Positions 16,063-25,101 of a DNA stretch of 64,000 nucleotides are shown one piece after another. The stretch lies in assembly GCF_019904175.1 (NCBI RefSeq), contig NZ_CP061913.1, positions 4,402,001-4,466,000 of the forward strand. Reading direction: 5' to 3'. Source of the stretch: Dactylosporangium vinaceum (GTDB taxonomy: Bacteria; Actinomycetota; Actinomycetes; Mycobacteriales; Micromonosporaceae). Numbering within the stretch: position 1 is the stretch's first letter; every line of letters begins with the position of its first letter. Made by a program: the position numbers and the translations under genes. Below the pieces are notes generated by a model. It saw only the letters and a program-made list of their open reading frames with translations. It did not search any database and had not been told where the DNA came from.

Positions 16063-16071
16063 GAAAGTTTC
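16063..16071. promoter_or_regulatory. Candidate LacI operator GAAA-G-TTTC
   Basis: A 9-bp symmetric site in the 279-bp LacI/GH26 intergenic region. Its form resembles the GAAA/TTTC operators reported for actinobacterial LacI-type glycan regulators. No second perfect copy was found in this spacer. Confidence 0.4.
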
Positions 16072-16290
16072 AGAATGCTTCGCACCTGACATCGCTTCTA
16101 GCTGCAGAAATATGGACGTCTGATGCGTTGAAGGCGTGAACGGCGCCGCAGGTCCCAGGATGGCGCCGGGCCACTCGTGTCGCCGCGGCAGCACCCCACG
16201 GACTGGAGAACCGGCCTATCGCGGCGGCGGGAACGCCGGGCGGCGGTCGCCGTCCTCGATACCCGTGCAGGACCCGTAGGAGGGCAACAC

Positions 16291-17721
16291 ATGAAAGGCC
16301 GGATCAGGTTCGGAGGCATTCGAACCGCCACCATCTGCGCTGTCGCCGCAATGCTCGCGGGTGCGGCGTTTGTCATGTTCAACCCGGGCGTCTCGGCCGC
16401 CGACGCGTCGACCAAGTATCTCGGCATCTTCCGCCAGACCAGCCCGACCGAGATCCCGCCGGGAACGGCGAGCCGCTACGGGGTCAGCCCGGCGAGCGTG
16501 CTGTGGTTCGACAGCTGGGGTACCGGCAACGCCTTCAACGCAGCCGACGCGAAGACGCTGTGGAGTCAGGGCATCATGCTGCATTACACCTGGGAGCCCT
16601 GGAACACGAGCCTGGGTGTGAGCGATCCCGCACAGATCCACCTGCAGGACATCGTGAACGGCAAGTGGGACAGCTACATCAAGGCCCGGGGCGCGGAGTT
16701 CGCGGCCGTCGGCGCGCCGATCATGGTCCGCTGGGGGCACGAGTTCAACGGCAACTGGTACCCGTGGGGGATCGCCAACAACAACAGCGATCCCACGCTC
16801 TACGTCAACGCCTACCGGCGCGTGCATGATCTCGTCGTCGCCGCCGGGGCCACCAACGTGCAGTGGATCTGGTGCTTCAACAACAGTCCGACGCCGAACG
16901 CCGCATACAACGACCCGGCCCGGTCCTACCCCGGCGACGCCTACGTCGACTGGGTCGGGATCGACGGGTACAACTGGGGGATCGGCCCCTCGTGGGACCC
17001 GAGCGGCAACTACTGGACGTCGTTCGACTCGATGTTCGCCAGCCCTTATGCCCAGGCGCGCTCCATCGCTCCGCAGCGTCCGGTGATGATCGGCGAGGTT
17101 GCGTCGACCGAGGACGGCGGCAGCAAGAGCCAGTGGATCAACGACATGTCGGCGGCGTTGCAGTCGAGCCGGTACGTCGATCTCAAGGCGATCTACTACT
17201 TCGATCAGGACAAGGAAGAACCGTGGTCGGGTACGTCGTCGTCCGGTGTCCAGGCGGCCTTCCGGACGTGGGTCAACCAGCCGTACATGCGGGGGACCGG
17301 CACTGAGCTGGCCAAGGTGGCGCCGTCCTATCGGGGAACGAATCCCAGCTCGTCGCCCGTGAGCTCGTCGCCCGTCACGAGTCAGCCGCCGATCTCCCAG
17401 CCGCCGGTGTCCTCTCAGACGCCGACCGGCGCATGCACGGCGACCTACCGGACGGTGAACGCCTGGGCGGGCGGTTTCCAGGGCGAGATCGCGGTGCAGG
17501 CGGGGAGCGCGGCGATCAACGGGTGGACCGTGCGCTGGACGCTGGGCAGCGGCCAGACCGTCAGCCAGCTGTGGAACGGCACGCTGACCGTCAACGGCAC
17601 CTCGGTGACCGTGCGCAACGTGAGCTGGAACGCGGCACTGGCGGCGAACGGCACGGCAGTGCTGGGATTCCTGGCCGGCGGAGCGCCGAACACGCCGGCG
17701 CTCACCTGCAGCAGCCCGTGA
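16291..17721 (+). CDS. Secreted GH26 beta-mannanase with CBM2 module
   Basis: 476 residues from an ATG at 16291 preceded by AGGAGG. A signal peptide (about 1-37, ending GVSAADA) is followed by a glycoside hydrolase family 26 domain (about 40-345). Glu151 in GHEFNGNWYPWG is the likely acid/base and Glu269 in MIGEVAST the likely nucleophile. A Ser/Pro linker (about 350-380) joins a C-terminal CBM2 (381-476, ACTATYRTVNAWAGGF) that should anchor the enzyme to cellulose. GH26 enzymes mostly cleave beta-1,4-mannan. It is likely controlled by the divergent LacI protein. Confidence 0.9.
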   Translation: MKGRIRFGGIRTATICAVAAMLAGAAFVMFNPGVSAADASTKYLGIFRQTSPTEIPPGTASRYGVSPASVLWFDSWGTGNAFNAADAKTLWSQGIMLHYTWEPWNTSLGVSDPAQIHLQDIVNGKWDSYIKARGAEFAAVGAPIMVRWGHEFNGNWYPWGIANNNSDPTLYVNAYRRVHDLVVAAGATNVQWIWCFNNSPTPNAAYNDPARSYPGDAYVDWVGIDGYNWGIGPSWDPSGNYWTSFDSMFASPYAQARSIAPQRPVMIGEVASTEDGGSKSQWINDMSAALQSSRYVDLKAIYYFDQDKEEPWSGTSSSGVQAAFRTWVNQPYMRGTGTELAKVAPSYRGTNPSSSPVSSSPVTSQPPISQPPVSSQTPTGACTATYRTVNAWAGGFQGEIAVQAGSAAINGWTVRWTLGSGQTVSQLWNGTLTVNGTSVTVRNVSWNAALAANGTAVLGFLAGGAPNTPALTCSSP

Positions 17722-17746
17722 ACCAGGAGTACCCACCATCGTGACG

Positions 17747-17780
17747 CATCGGCGGCGGCTGACCAGCGCCGCCGCCGATG
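17747..17780. terminator. Bidirectional hairpin between convergent genes
   Basis: Perfect 13-bp stem (17747-17759 with 17768-17780) and an 8-base loop, between the GH26 gene and the opposing gene ending at 17807. Confidence 0.8.
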
Positions 17781-17806
17781 GCGGGGACAAGGCGGTTGCC
17801 GCTGTA

Positions 17807-18631
17807 CTACTTGCGAGGCTTCTCGGAGCTGTGGGCCGCTTTGTCGCTCTGCTTGCCGGCCGGTGGCTCCACCTCGCTCGCGGGTGGGGCCGTGACGGTG
17901 ACCGGGACGCCGAAGTCGCCGAAGGTGATGACGTTGCGTGTGCCGCTGTCGACGAAGTCGAGCTGGACCCGCCGGATCCGGTCCTGGTCGTCCACGTCCA
18001 CGGCTCCGGCAATGGTCCGCGAACTTCCTGCTGCCTTCGGATCACCCTTGTCGGTCAGCGAGAAGATGAACCGCGTGCCGGTCCAGCCGTCGCCGGAGGC
18101 GGCACCGTCCTTCCGGAAGCTCGTGGCGGATCGCAGCCGCTGCAAGGTCTGCGCCGGGTCCGGTATGACGAGTTTGATCACGGCGGCGGCCAGCGGCGCG
18201 TCGGCCACCTCCATGCGCGGGGAGACCTCCCAGGTCGTCCCACCTTGCCGGACGTACATCAGGTCGCCGATGAAGCGGGTCTCGGCGTCTTCCCCGACCG
18301 CCGTGATGACGCCCACCCGCTGGACGGGGTCGAAGGCTCCCTCGAACGCCCTCGTACCGCTGCTGCCATGGACCCGATAGCTCTGCCGGCTGGTGTTCTC
18401 GACCGCGGCAACCACCTGGGCCTGGGCCGAGGGTTGGCCGACTGGCAGGGCCAGCACCGTCACGCTCACAGCCAGTACCACCGCTGCCGCGACGCCCAGC
18501 GGCACCAGGACCCGGCTTCGCCGGCGTTCCCGTCCCGCCGGCGCCGCCGGCACGGCGGTCATGAGATCGATGTCCGGCGGGCGGTCCTCGGTCGCTCGGA
18601 TGAGCAGTGCGCGAACTGCTGTCTCGGTCAT
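17807..18631 (-). CDS. Single-pass membrane protein paired with SigE-type sigma factor
   Basis: 274 residues from the ATG at 18631, which has GAGGAG seven bases upstream; a GTG at 18658 overlapping the sigma gene's stop is an alternative start. A short cytoplasmic segment (MTETAVRALLIRATEDRPPD) is followed by one transmembrane helix (about 43-64) and an extracytoplasmic domain (from about 70) with the YRVHGSSGTR and WEVSPRMEVADAPLAAAV regions. The arrangement is that of membrane partners of SigE-family ECF sigma factors. A zinc-binding anti-sigma motif (HxxxCxxC) is absent, so direct anti-sigma activity is unproven. Confidence 0.75.
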   Translation of the reverse strand: MTETAVRALLIRATEDRPPDIDLMTAVPAAPAGRERRRSRVLVPLGVAAAVVLAVSVTVLALPVGQPSAQAQVVAAVENTSRQSYRVHGSSGTRAFEGAFDPVQRVGVITAVGEDAETRFIGDLMYVRQGGTTWEVSPRMEVADAPLAAAVIKLVIPDPAQTLQRLRSATSFRKDGAASGDGWTGTRFIFSLTDKGDPKAAGSSRTIAGAVDVDDQDRIRRVQLDFVDSGTRNVITFGDFGVPVTVTAPPASEVEPPAGKQSDKAAHSSEKPRK

Positions 18632-18654
18632 TGACGACTCCTCGTGTTGGTTGC

Positions 18655-19176
18655 TCACCGGACTCCACTCCTCTCCGTCTCGCCTCGGTTGACCGCCGTA
18701 TCGGATGCGATCAGCCGCCGCATGGCCTGCAGCCCGCGATGCGTGTGGGTCTTGACCGTCCCCACCGAACAGCCCATCACCCCGGCGACATCGGCCTCCG
18801 ACAGATCCTCGAAGAACCGGAGCACCAGTGCCGTGCGCTGCCGCACCGGAAGCTTCGCGAGCGCGCTGCGGACGTCCTCCGCCGTGGCGCCGGCGTCGCT
18901 CACGTCACCTGGAGCGGGCACGTCAGGCAGGTGAGCACGAGGGACTTCCCGCCGCCACCGGGCACGCCACCAGGAGCGGTGGGTGTTGACAAGCATGCGG
19001 CGCAGGTATGCGTCAGGCTCGGTGCTGGTGTCCAGGCGATCCCATACCCGGTACAACTTGCCCAGACATGCCTGCATCAGGTCCTCGGCCGCATGCCAGT
19101 CGCCGGTCAGCAGGACCGCTGTTCTCAGATGGCGATCTCCCCGATGCCGGACGAAGTCTGCGAAGGACGTATCCAC
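18655..19176 (-). CDS. SigE-family ECF RNA polymerase sigma factor
   Basis: 173 residues from the GTG at 19176, with GGAAGGAG just upstream. Sigma region 2 (residues 5-75; FADFVRHRGDRHLRTAVLLT, then GDWHAAEDLMQACLGKLYRV) and region 4 (about 105-160; LPVRQRTALVLRFFEDLSEA, GCSVGTVKTHTHRGL) are both intact. It should direct RNA polymerase to a small regulon, probably including its own promoter. The stop overlaps a possible GTG start of the membrane-partner gene, so the two are coupled. Confidence 0.92.
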   Translation of the reverse strand: MDTSFADFVRHRGDRHLRTAVLLTGDWHAAEDLMQACLGKLYRVWDRLDTSTEPDAYLRRMLVNTHRSWWRARWRREVPRAHLPDVPAPGDVSDAGATAEDVRSALAKLPVRQRTALVLRFFEDLSEADVAGVMGCSVGTVKTHTHRGLQAMRRLIASDTAVNRGETERSGVR

Positions 19177-19397
19177 CCGGTCTCCTTCCGTCCCATGAAA
19201 CCACCCCTGACACTCCTCGAGGCCCACCCCTGGTTGACGTCGCGGGACAACACGACGGCGGACAGGCGCACCTTCGTCGGTGATCTACACCACTGATGAC
19301 GCTCCGGCCCCAACGCGTACGAAACGCTGTGGGTAGCAGAGAGTGCAAGAGGTGGCGCGCCCCGTGACCGAGTGGTTGGTTTAACAGCCCGGCCGCG

Positions 19398-22136
19398 GTG
19401 AGCAGAGGCGATACTGCTGCCGTGACGACTGACCGGGCAGAGCTGGCCGCGCTGACGCAGCTCCTGGGGCGCACCCGGCAGGGCGGCGGCGGAGCGTTGG
19501 TCGTGCGCGGCAGCGCCGGGATCGGCAAGACCTGGCTGCTCGAGCAGGCCCTCGACCGGGTACCGCAGGTGCGGGCGCTGCGCTCGACGGGCGTGCAGTT
19601 CGAGTCCGAGCTGCCGTACGCAGCGCTGCACCAGCTCACCGCTGCGCTGTTGGACGGAGCCGGCCGGCTGCCGGATGGCCAGCGCGCCGCACTGCAGGCA
19701 GCGTTCGGGCTCGGGGGCGGGCCGGTGGCCCCGGACCGGTTCCTCGTCGGCATGGCGGTGCTGACCCTGCTGTCGCAGTCGGCCGAGACGGATCCACTGG
19801 TATGCGTGGTCGACGATGCGCAATGGCTGGACCGGGCCTCGGCGCAGGCGCTCGCTTTCGTCGCCCGTCGGGTGGGCGAGGAAGGTGTCGCGTTGCTGTT
19901 CGCGGTCCGCGACCCGATGCCGCTCCCGGACCTCGAAGGGCTGCCCGTGCTGGCGATCGGCCCGCTGCCCGACAGTCAGGCCCGTGACCTGCTGGGGCAG
20001 GTGCTCCGGGCGCCGGTCGACGCCCCGGTGCGCGAGCGGGTGCTGGCCGAGGCGCGCGGTAACCCGCTGGCGATCGTCGAGCTGGCCGGGGCCACCGCGC
20101 CGACCCAGCACGCCGGCGGCTTCGCCGTGCCGCGGCTGGCCGGTCAGGACACTGAGGCGCTGTACGTCGAGCGGCTCGCGACGTTGCCCGAGGAAACCCG
20201 AACGTTGCTGGCCGTCGCCGCCGCCGAACCCCTGGGCGACCCGGGACTGCTGTGGCGGGCGGCGGAGCATCTGCACCTGCCGCCGGCGGCGCTCGACCCG
20301 GCAGTGGCGGCCGGGCTCATCAGCGTGGAAGCACGGGTGCGGTTCCGGCACCCGCTGGTGCGCTCGGCGGTACACGGCGCGGCTGGTCCCGCGGTTCGGC
20401 GCGCGGCGCACGCCGCGCTGGCGGCGGTCACCGACACAGGCCGGGACCTGGACCGGCAGGTGTGGCACCGGGCGCAGGCAACGGTCGGGCTCGACGAGGA
20501 CGTTGCCGGGGCGCTCGTGGCATCGGCCGAGCAGGCGCGGGCGCGGGGCGGGCTGGCCGCGGCGGCGGCGTTCCTGACCCGGGCGGCGGAGCTGACTGCG
20601 GACCCGAGCCGGCGCAACGTGCGCACCCTGGAGGCGGCTGCGCTGACGCTGCGGGCCGGCTCACCGCAGGAGGCGCTCGAAGTGCTGCGGGCGGCCGACC
20701 CGGCCGGCCTGACCGCGCGGGAGCAGGCGCACGCGGACCTGTTGCGCGGAGAGATCGCGTTCGCGCTGCAGCGGGGCGTGGACGCGCCGGGGCTGCTGCG
20801 CCGGGCCGCGCGGCGGCTGGAGACGCTTGACGCCCGCGCGGCCCGCGACGCCTACATCGACGCGCTGCACGCATCGCTCATCGTCGGGTTCCTCGGCGAG
20901 GACCTGCGCGCGGTGGCCGCCGATGCCCTCGCCCGCCGGCCGACGCAGGCGCCGCCGGAGACCGCCGACCTGCTGCTGGACGGGATGGCCTCGGTGCTGC
21001 TGGGCCGGTCCGTGGACGGTGCGGCGCTGCTGGCGCGGGCACTGGCGGATCGCACGGACGCGGTGTGGGCGCGGCGACCGTCGTTGGTCGCGGCCTGCCT
21101 GGAGCTGTGGGACCTGGAGGCGTACCGCGAGATCCTGCAGACAGTGGTGCGGGAAGCCCGGCAGACCGGCGCCCTCACCGCCCTGCCGCAGGCACTGGGG
21201 ACCCTCGCCGGCGCGTCGATCCCCTACGGCGATCTGCGCGCCGCGGAGATGCTGCTCGACGAGGGGGACCGGCTGGCCGAGGCCGCCGGCACCACGCCGC
21301 TTGTCTACCCACGGCTGCATGTACTCGCCGTGCGTGGTGACGCGGACGCCGCCGACCGGCTCTTCGACCAGGTGACCGCCGACGCCACCGCCCGCGGCGA
21401 AGGGCTCCTGGTGGCGTACGCGTCGTTCACCCGGGCGCTACTGCGCAACGGGCTGGCCGACTACGCCGGCGCCCGGTCCGCCGCGCGTGAGTCCGTCGAC
21501 CGCCTCGACATGGTGTTCACCGGTCTGGCGTTGCGGGAACTGATCGAGGCTGCGGTACATCTCGGTGACGTCGACACCGCCGCCGAGGCGCTCGCCGCGC
21601 TGCGGGAACGCACCGGGGCCGCCGGCACCGCGTGGGCCCGCGGCATCGAGCTCGGCTGCGCGGCGCTCCTTGCCACCGCCGCCGCGGCGGACGAGGGTTA
21701 CCGGGCGGCGATCGACACCCTGACCGCGGCGGGCACGGAGTGTGACACGGCCCGGATGCGGTTGCTGTACGGGCAGTGGCTGCGCCGCGAGGGCCGGCGG
21801 ATGGATGCCCGCGTCCAGCTGCGCGCCGCTCATGAGGCGTTCGTCGGGATGGGTGCCGAGGCGTTCGCGGCCCGCACGGCAGCCGAGCTGCTGGCGACCG
21901 GCGAGCGCGCGACCCGGCCGGCCGGCCCCTCGGCGGACCAGTTGACCGCGCAGGAGCTGCGCATCGCCCGGATGGTCGCCGAGGGCATGACGACGAAGGA
22001 GACGGCCGCCGCGGTGTTCCTGAGCCCGCGCACCGTCGACGCTCACCTGCGCAACATCTTCCGCAAGCTCGGCATCCGGTCGCGCCGGGAGCTGCGTACC
22101 GTCCGGCTGGACGGCCCGGCATCCAGCGCCGGTTGA
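19398..22136 (+). CDS. LAL-type LuxR transcriptional regulator (AAA ATPase domain)
   Basis: 912 residues from a GTG at 19398. An N-terminal ATPase with Walker A (GSAGIGKT, about 38-45) and Walker B-like motif (VCVVDDAQWLDRAS) is followed by a long helical TPR/MalT-like region. The C-terminal LuxR helix-turn-helix (about 850-900) has the motif TAQELRIARMVAEGMTTKET. LAL proteins use ATP and a ligand to activate target promoters, often of sugar or secondary-metabolite genes. It is divergent from the sigma factor gene; no adjacent target is obvious, the next gene being convergent. Confidence 0.9.
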   Translation: MSRGDTAAVTTDRAELAALTQLLGRTRQGGGGALVVRGSAGIGKTWLLEQALDRVPQVRALRSTGVQFESELPYAALHQLTAALLDGAGRLPDGQRAALQAAFGLGGGPVAPDRFLVGMAVLTLLSQSAETDPLVCVVDDAQWLDRASAQALAFVARRVGEEGVALLFAVRDPMPLPDLEGLPVLAIGPLPDSQARDLLGQVLRAPVDAPVRERVLAEARGNPLAIVELAGATAPTQHAGGFAVPRLAGQDTEALYVERLATLPEETRTLLAVAAAEPLGDPGLLWRAAEHLHLPPAALDPAVAAGLISVEARVRFRHPLVRSAVHGAAGPAVRRAAHAALAAVTDTGRDLDRQVWHRAQATVGLDEDVAGALVASAEQARARGGLAAAAAFLTRAAELTADPSRRNVRTLEAAALTLRAGSPQEALEVLRAADPAGLTAREQAHADLLRGEIAFALQRGVDAPGLLRRAARRLETLDARAARDAYIDALHASLIVGFLGEDLRAVAADALARRPTQAPPETADLLLDGMASVLLGRSVDGAALLARALADRTDAVWARRPSLVAACLELWDLEAYREILQTVVREARQTGALTALPQALGTLAGASIPYGDLRAAEMLLDEGDRLAEAAGTTPLVYPRLHVLAVRGDADAADRLFDQVTADATARGEGLLVAYASFTRALLRNGLADYAGARSAARESVDRLDMVFTGLALRELIEAAVHLGDVDTAAEALAALRERTGAAGTAWARGIELGCAALLATAAAADEGYRAAIDTLTAAGTECDTARMRLLYGQWLRREGRRMDARVQLRAAHEAFVGMGAEAFAARTAAELLATGERATRPAGPSADQLTAQELRIARMVAEGMTTKETAAAVFLSPRTVDAHLRNIFRKLGIRSRRELRTVRLDGPASSAG

Positions 22137-22146
22137 CGCGCTGCCC

Positions 22147-24018
22147 TCACTCGGCCGCCTCGCCGCTGTGATCGTGCGGTGCGGTCACCCCGATGTAGGC
22201 CAGATGCCAGGTCATGCCTTCGGCGGCGTGCTTGAAGTTGTGGCAGTGGTCCATCCATACGCCGGGGTTGTCGGCGCGGAAGGTGATGTCATACCACTCT
22301 CCGGGCGCGACGTTGAGAGTGTCCGTCCACCAGGGGCTGCCGGTGACCGGCCGGCCGTTGCGGGCGAGGACCCGCACGCGATGGCCGTGCAGGTGCATCG
22401 GGTGGTCGATGATGCCACGGTTGGTGACCCGCATCCGCACGGTGTCGCCGACGGCGACCATCAACGTCGGGATGGCCGGGGCGAGCCGGCCGTTGACCGT
22501 GTTGGCGAACGTCAGACCGGCACCGCTGACCTTGAAGCCGTTGTCCAGCCGGAGGTCGAAGCGACGGTCCGCGGCGGCCGGCGGCGGGGTCGCGTCGGGG
22601 CTGCCGTAGGCCGCCGGGTCGAACGCCGGGCCGTGGCCGTCACCGGCCGGCTCGCCGAGCCCGGTGGGGCTGAGTACCAGGGCCGCCGTGGCGGCCTGCT
22701 CGTTGCTGTGCAGGCTGACGGTCACCGTTGTCGCGGGCATGACGAGGGCGACGTCGTAGCGGCCGCCGGCGGCGAGCAGGAGCACCGTGCCGGAGGGCAG
22801 CACCCCGGGCTCGTGTACCGCGTTCCCGTCGATCGCCGCCACCTGGAACTGCACGCCGGTGACCTGGATACGCTGCGGATCCTGGGAGCTGTTGATGAGG
22901 CGCAGCCGGAGGGCTCGCCCGTCGGGCACGGCGCGGCGGGTTGGTGCGTCGGCGTCGTTGAGCGCGCTCACCGTGTCCTTGCCCAGCGGCCAGGCGTGCG
23001 TGAACAGGGTGAACTCCCCGTCATCGTGTTCGGGCGCATCGACCAGCAGCGCGCCGAACAGTCCGCGGGCGACGGTGTCGCGGGAGTCGCGGTGACTGTG
23101 GTACCAGAAGGTGCCGCTCCGGTTGGGCACGAAGCGGTAAACGTGCTGCCCGCCCGGTGGCACCGCGTCCTGGGTGAGTCCCGGCACGCCGTCTTCGGCG
23201 TTGGGCACGTCGACACCGTGCCAGTGGATGGTGACGCCCTCGGCAACGTCGGTGTTGACCAGTACCACTTCGACGACCTGCCCGGTGCGTACCCGCAGCG
23301 TCGGCCCGGGCGACGTGCCGTTGAAGGTGAGCGCCGGCACGACGCGGCCGGACGCCAGCCGCACCGTGCCACGGGCCGCCGTCAGGGTGAAGCGCACGTC
23401 GGCGGATCGGCCGCGGGGCCCGGTGAGCTGGGCGATGTCAGCGGCGTACGGCACGCGAGTGGTGCGTGGACCACCGCCCCAGTCAGCCGAGTCCACGGGA
23501 CGGCCGGGCAGGAACAGCAGGCCGACGGCCGCCACGATGAGCAGGGCACCCACGACCGCCGGCGAACGCTTGCCGGTGCCGTGCCCCCGCCGGCGCAGCG
23601 CCGCCGCGGCGGCGGTCAGGGTGAGGGCGACGGCGACCACCGCGGCCACGGCCGGGGCGCCGGACGGGTCCCGCGGGACCCACGCCAGCCACGCCGAGAT
23701 GAGGACCCCGGCCGCAGCGACCTGGCCGGAGATCGTGACGGCCCGGCCGCGCACGGCAGCCACGGCCGCGACGGTGAGCGGGACCACGGCGGCCGGTAGC
23801 CCGATCGTGACCCGGTCGTCGACGAGGACCCAGCCTCCGGCCGACAGCAGTGCGGTGACGACGATGCGCGCGGCGACCACGACGGCCGTCACCGCGAGCG
23901 GCCAGCGCAACCGGCGCGGATCGGCGCCCGAACGCGCGGCGCGGATCGCGAGCCAGACGGCGACGCCGGCGGCGATCGCGGCCAGCATCAGGTCGGTGAT
24001 GAAGAGCGGTTCAGCCAT
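22147..24018 (-). CDS. Multicopper oxidase with N-terminal membrane domain
   Basis: 623 residues from the ATG at 24018, which overlaps the preceding gene's end (stop at 24011). Residues 1-172 form five to seven transmembrane helices. The rest is a laccase/nitrite-reductase-like cupredoxin array with copper ligands HWHG (265-268), YHSH (306-309), HPMHLHGH and the C-terminal DHCHNFKHAAEGM, so type 1, 2 and 3 copper sites look complete. It should oxidise a phenolic or metal substrate with O2 on the outer face of the membrane. It is the last gene of the long operon. Confidence 0.88.
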   Translation of the reverse strand: MAEPLFITDLMLAAIAAGVAVWLAIRAARSGADPRRLRWPLAVTAVVVAARIVVTALLSAGGWVLVDDRVTIGLPAAVVPLTVAAVAAVRGRAVTISGQVAAAGVLISAWLAWVPRDPSGAPAVAAVVAVALTLTAAAAALRRRGHGTGKRSPAVVGALLIVAAVGLLFLPGRPVDSADWGGGPRTTRVPYAADIAQLTGPRGRSADVRFTLTAARGTVRLASGRVVPALTFNGTSPGPTLRVRTGQVVEVVLVNTDVAEGVTIHWHGVDVPNAEDGVPGLTQDAVPPGGQHVYRFVPNRSGTFWYHSHRDSRDTVARGLFGALLVDAPEHDDGEFTLFTHAWPLGKDTVSALNDADAPTRRAVPDGRALRLRLINSSQDPQRIQVTGVQFQVAAIDGNAVHEPGVLPSGTVLLLAAGGRYDVALVMPATTVTVSLHSNEQAATAALVLSPTGLGEPAGDGHGPAFDPAAYGSPDATPPPAAADRRFDLRLDNGFKVSGAGLTFANTVNGRLAPAIPTLMVAVGDTVRMRVTNRGIIDHPMHLHGHRVRVLARNGRPVTGSPWWTDTLNVAPGEWYDITFRADNPGVWMDHCHNFKHAAEGMTWHLAYIGVTAPHDHSGEAAE

Positions 24019-24544
24019 GGTCCGGATCTCCGTGTTCGTGCAGCTCGGCCGCGATGCCACGCCAGAGCGGCAGGGCGGTGAAGTAGGCGGCGCCGGCTGC
24101 GGCGATCCCGAGCACGAGACCGGTCGCCCAGCGCCCCTCGCGGCTCCAGTAGACGTCGCGGAGGTTGAGCAGCAGCGGCGCCTCGTCGACGACCAGCGCG
24201 CCGCCGACGCCGTAGCCGGCGCCGACGAGGCAATGCACGCCGACGCGGTCGGTGCCGCGCACCGCGAGGGCACCGGTCGCGGCGAGCAGTGCCACGCCGG
24301 GCACGTAGTGGTGGATGTGCACGCCGGCCACGGTGACGTCGCGCAGCACCGCCGGTCGCCGCGCCTGGGCACCGGTGCGTCGCCGCCGGATGCTGCCGGT
24401 CACGGCTCTGGTGGCGACCATGGTCAGGGCGAAACTGACGCAGGCGATCAGGGCCGAGCGCTGCGGCGCGGTAAGCGTGTCGCGGAACTCCGCATGGGCT
24501 CGGGTTGCCGCCCGCCGCAGCCGGTTCGGGCGCCTGGCCCTCAT
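24011..24544 (-). CDS. Integral membrane protein with HxHH and DE motifs
   Basis: 177 residues; the ATG at 24544 overlaps the stop of the upstream gene (24541). After a basic N-terminus there are about four transmembrane helices. The conserved pattern VTVAGVHIHHYVPGVALL and VVDEAPLLLNLRDVYW belongs to an uncharacterised family of actinobacterial membrane proteins; the His and Asp/Glu residues could bind a metal. It is coupled to the 24541 gene by ATGA and to the multicopper oxidase by an 8-bp overlap, suggesting a joint complex or pathway. The enzymatic role is unknown. Confidence 0.78.
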   Translation of the reverse strand: MRARRPNRLRRAATRAHAEFRDTLTAPQRSALIACVSFALTMVATRAVTGSIRRRRTGAQARRPAVLRDVTVAGVHIHHYVPGVALLAATGALAVRGTDRVGVHCLVGAGYGVGGALVVDEAPLLLNLRDVYWSREGRWATGLVLGIAAAGAAYFTALPLWRGIAAELHEHGDPDHG

Positions 24545-25101
24545 GGGCGCGCCCCCGGGTCGGCGCCGGGCCGGGCGGTGGTTGCGACAGGCGCGTACCG
24601 CTCGTCTCTGACAACTTCGACGAGCAGGACCCAGGCGTTGGTCATGGCCGCGACCATGGCCCAGACGGTGCCGAAGGCGTACCAGCGCAGGTCGGCGCCG
24701 ATCCATCCGAGCAGCCCGGCCCCGGCGGCGAGGGAAGGGATGGTGCTGCTGAGGATGAGCAGCAGCCGGGTCACCCGCCAGGCGGTCGGCTGCCGGCTGG
24801 GCCGGCGCAGGCCGGGCAGGAAGATGCCGAGCAGCAGCGCCAGCGTCCCGGCCGCGATGAGCAGGAGCTGCGCTCCGGCCGCGCCGGGGCCCTGGTGCGG
24901 CACGAGCAGCACCACGGACTGGCACAGGACGCTGACGAAGATGACGACGCCCTCGCCTGCGCGGCCCGGCAACTCGTGGTGGCGCAGGATGGCGTTGATG
25001 TTGATGCTGACGGCGACGAAGACCAGGCCGGTGAGGACGGCGGCGGCTCCGGCCTGCGCGAGCGCGAACTCGCTCCAGGCGTGCAGCTCGGATTCGGTCA
25101 T
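24541..25101 (-). CDS. Four/five-helix membrane protein of unknown function
   Basis: 186 residues from an ATG at 25101 with GAGGAG upstream. It begins MTESELHAWSEFALAQAGAA and has hydrophobic helices at about 15-35, 47-66, 76-95, 104-125 and 132-152, plus the motif SININAILRHHELPGRAGEG between helices 1 and 2. The family is common beside oxidoreductase genes in actinobacteria but has no known function. It overlaps the GMC oxidoreductase gene upstream (25098) and the next membrane gene downstream by 4 bp each. Confidence 0.75.
   Translation of the reverse strand: MTESELHAWSEFALAQAGAAAVLTGLVFVAVSININAILRHHELPGRAGEGVVIFVSVLCQSVVLLVPHQGPGAAGAQLLLIAAGTLALLLGIFLPGLRRPSRQPTAWRVTRLLLILSSTIPSLAAGAGLLGWIGADLRWYAFGTVWAMVAAMTNAWVLLVEVVRDERYAPVATTARPGADPGARP

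Noticed and set aside
14134..16089. 651-codon open frame on the + strand
   Set aside because: It is antisense to the LacI gene and several small genes, rich in Arg/Pro/Ala and without a coherent domain; a shadow frame of high-G+C DNA.
16216..18045. 609-codon minus frame
   Set aside because: It runs antisense to the GH26 gene and crosses the 17747 hairpin; low-complexity Arg-rich translation.
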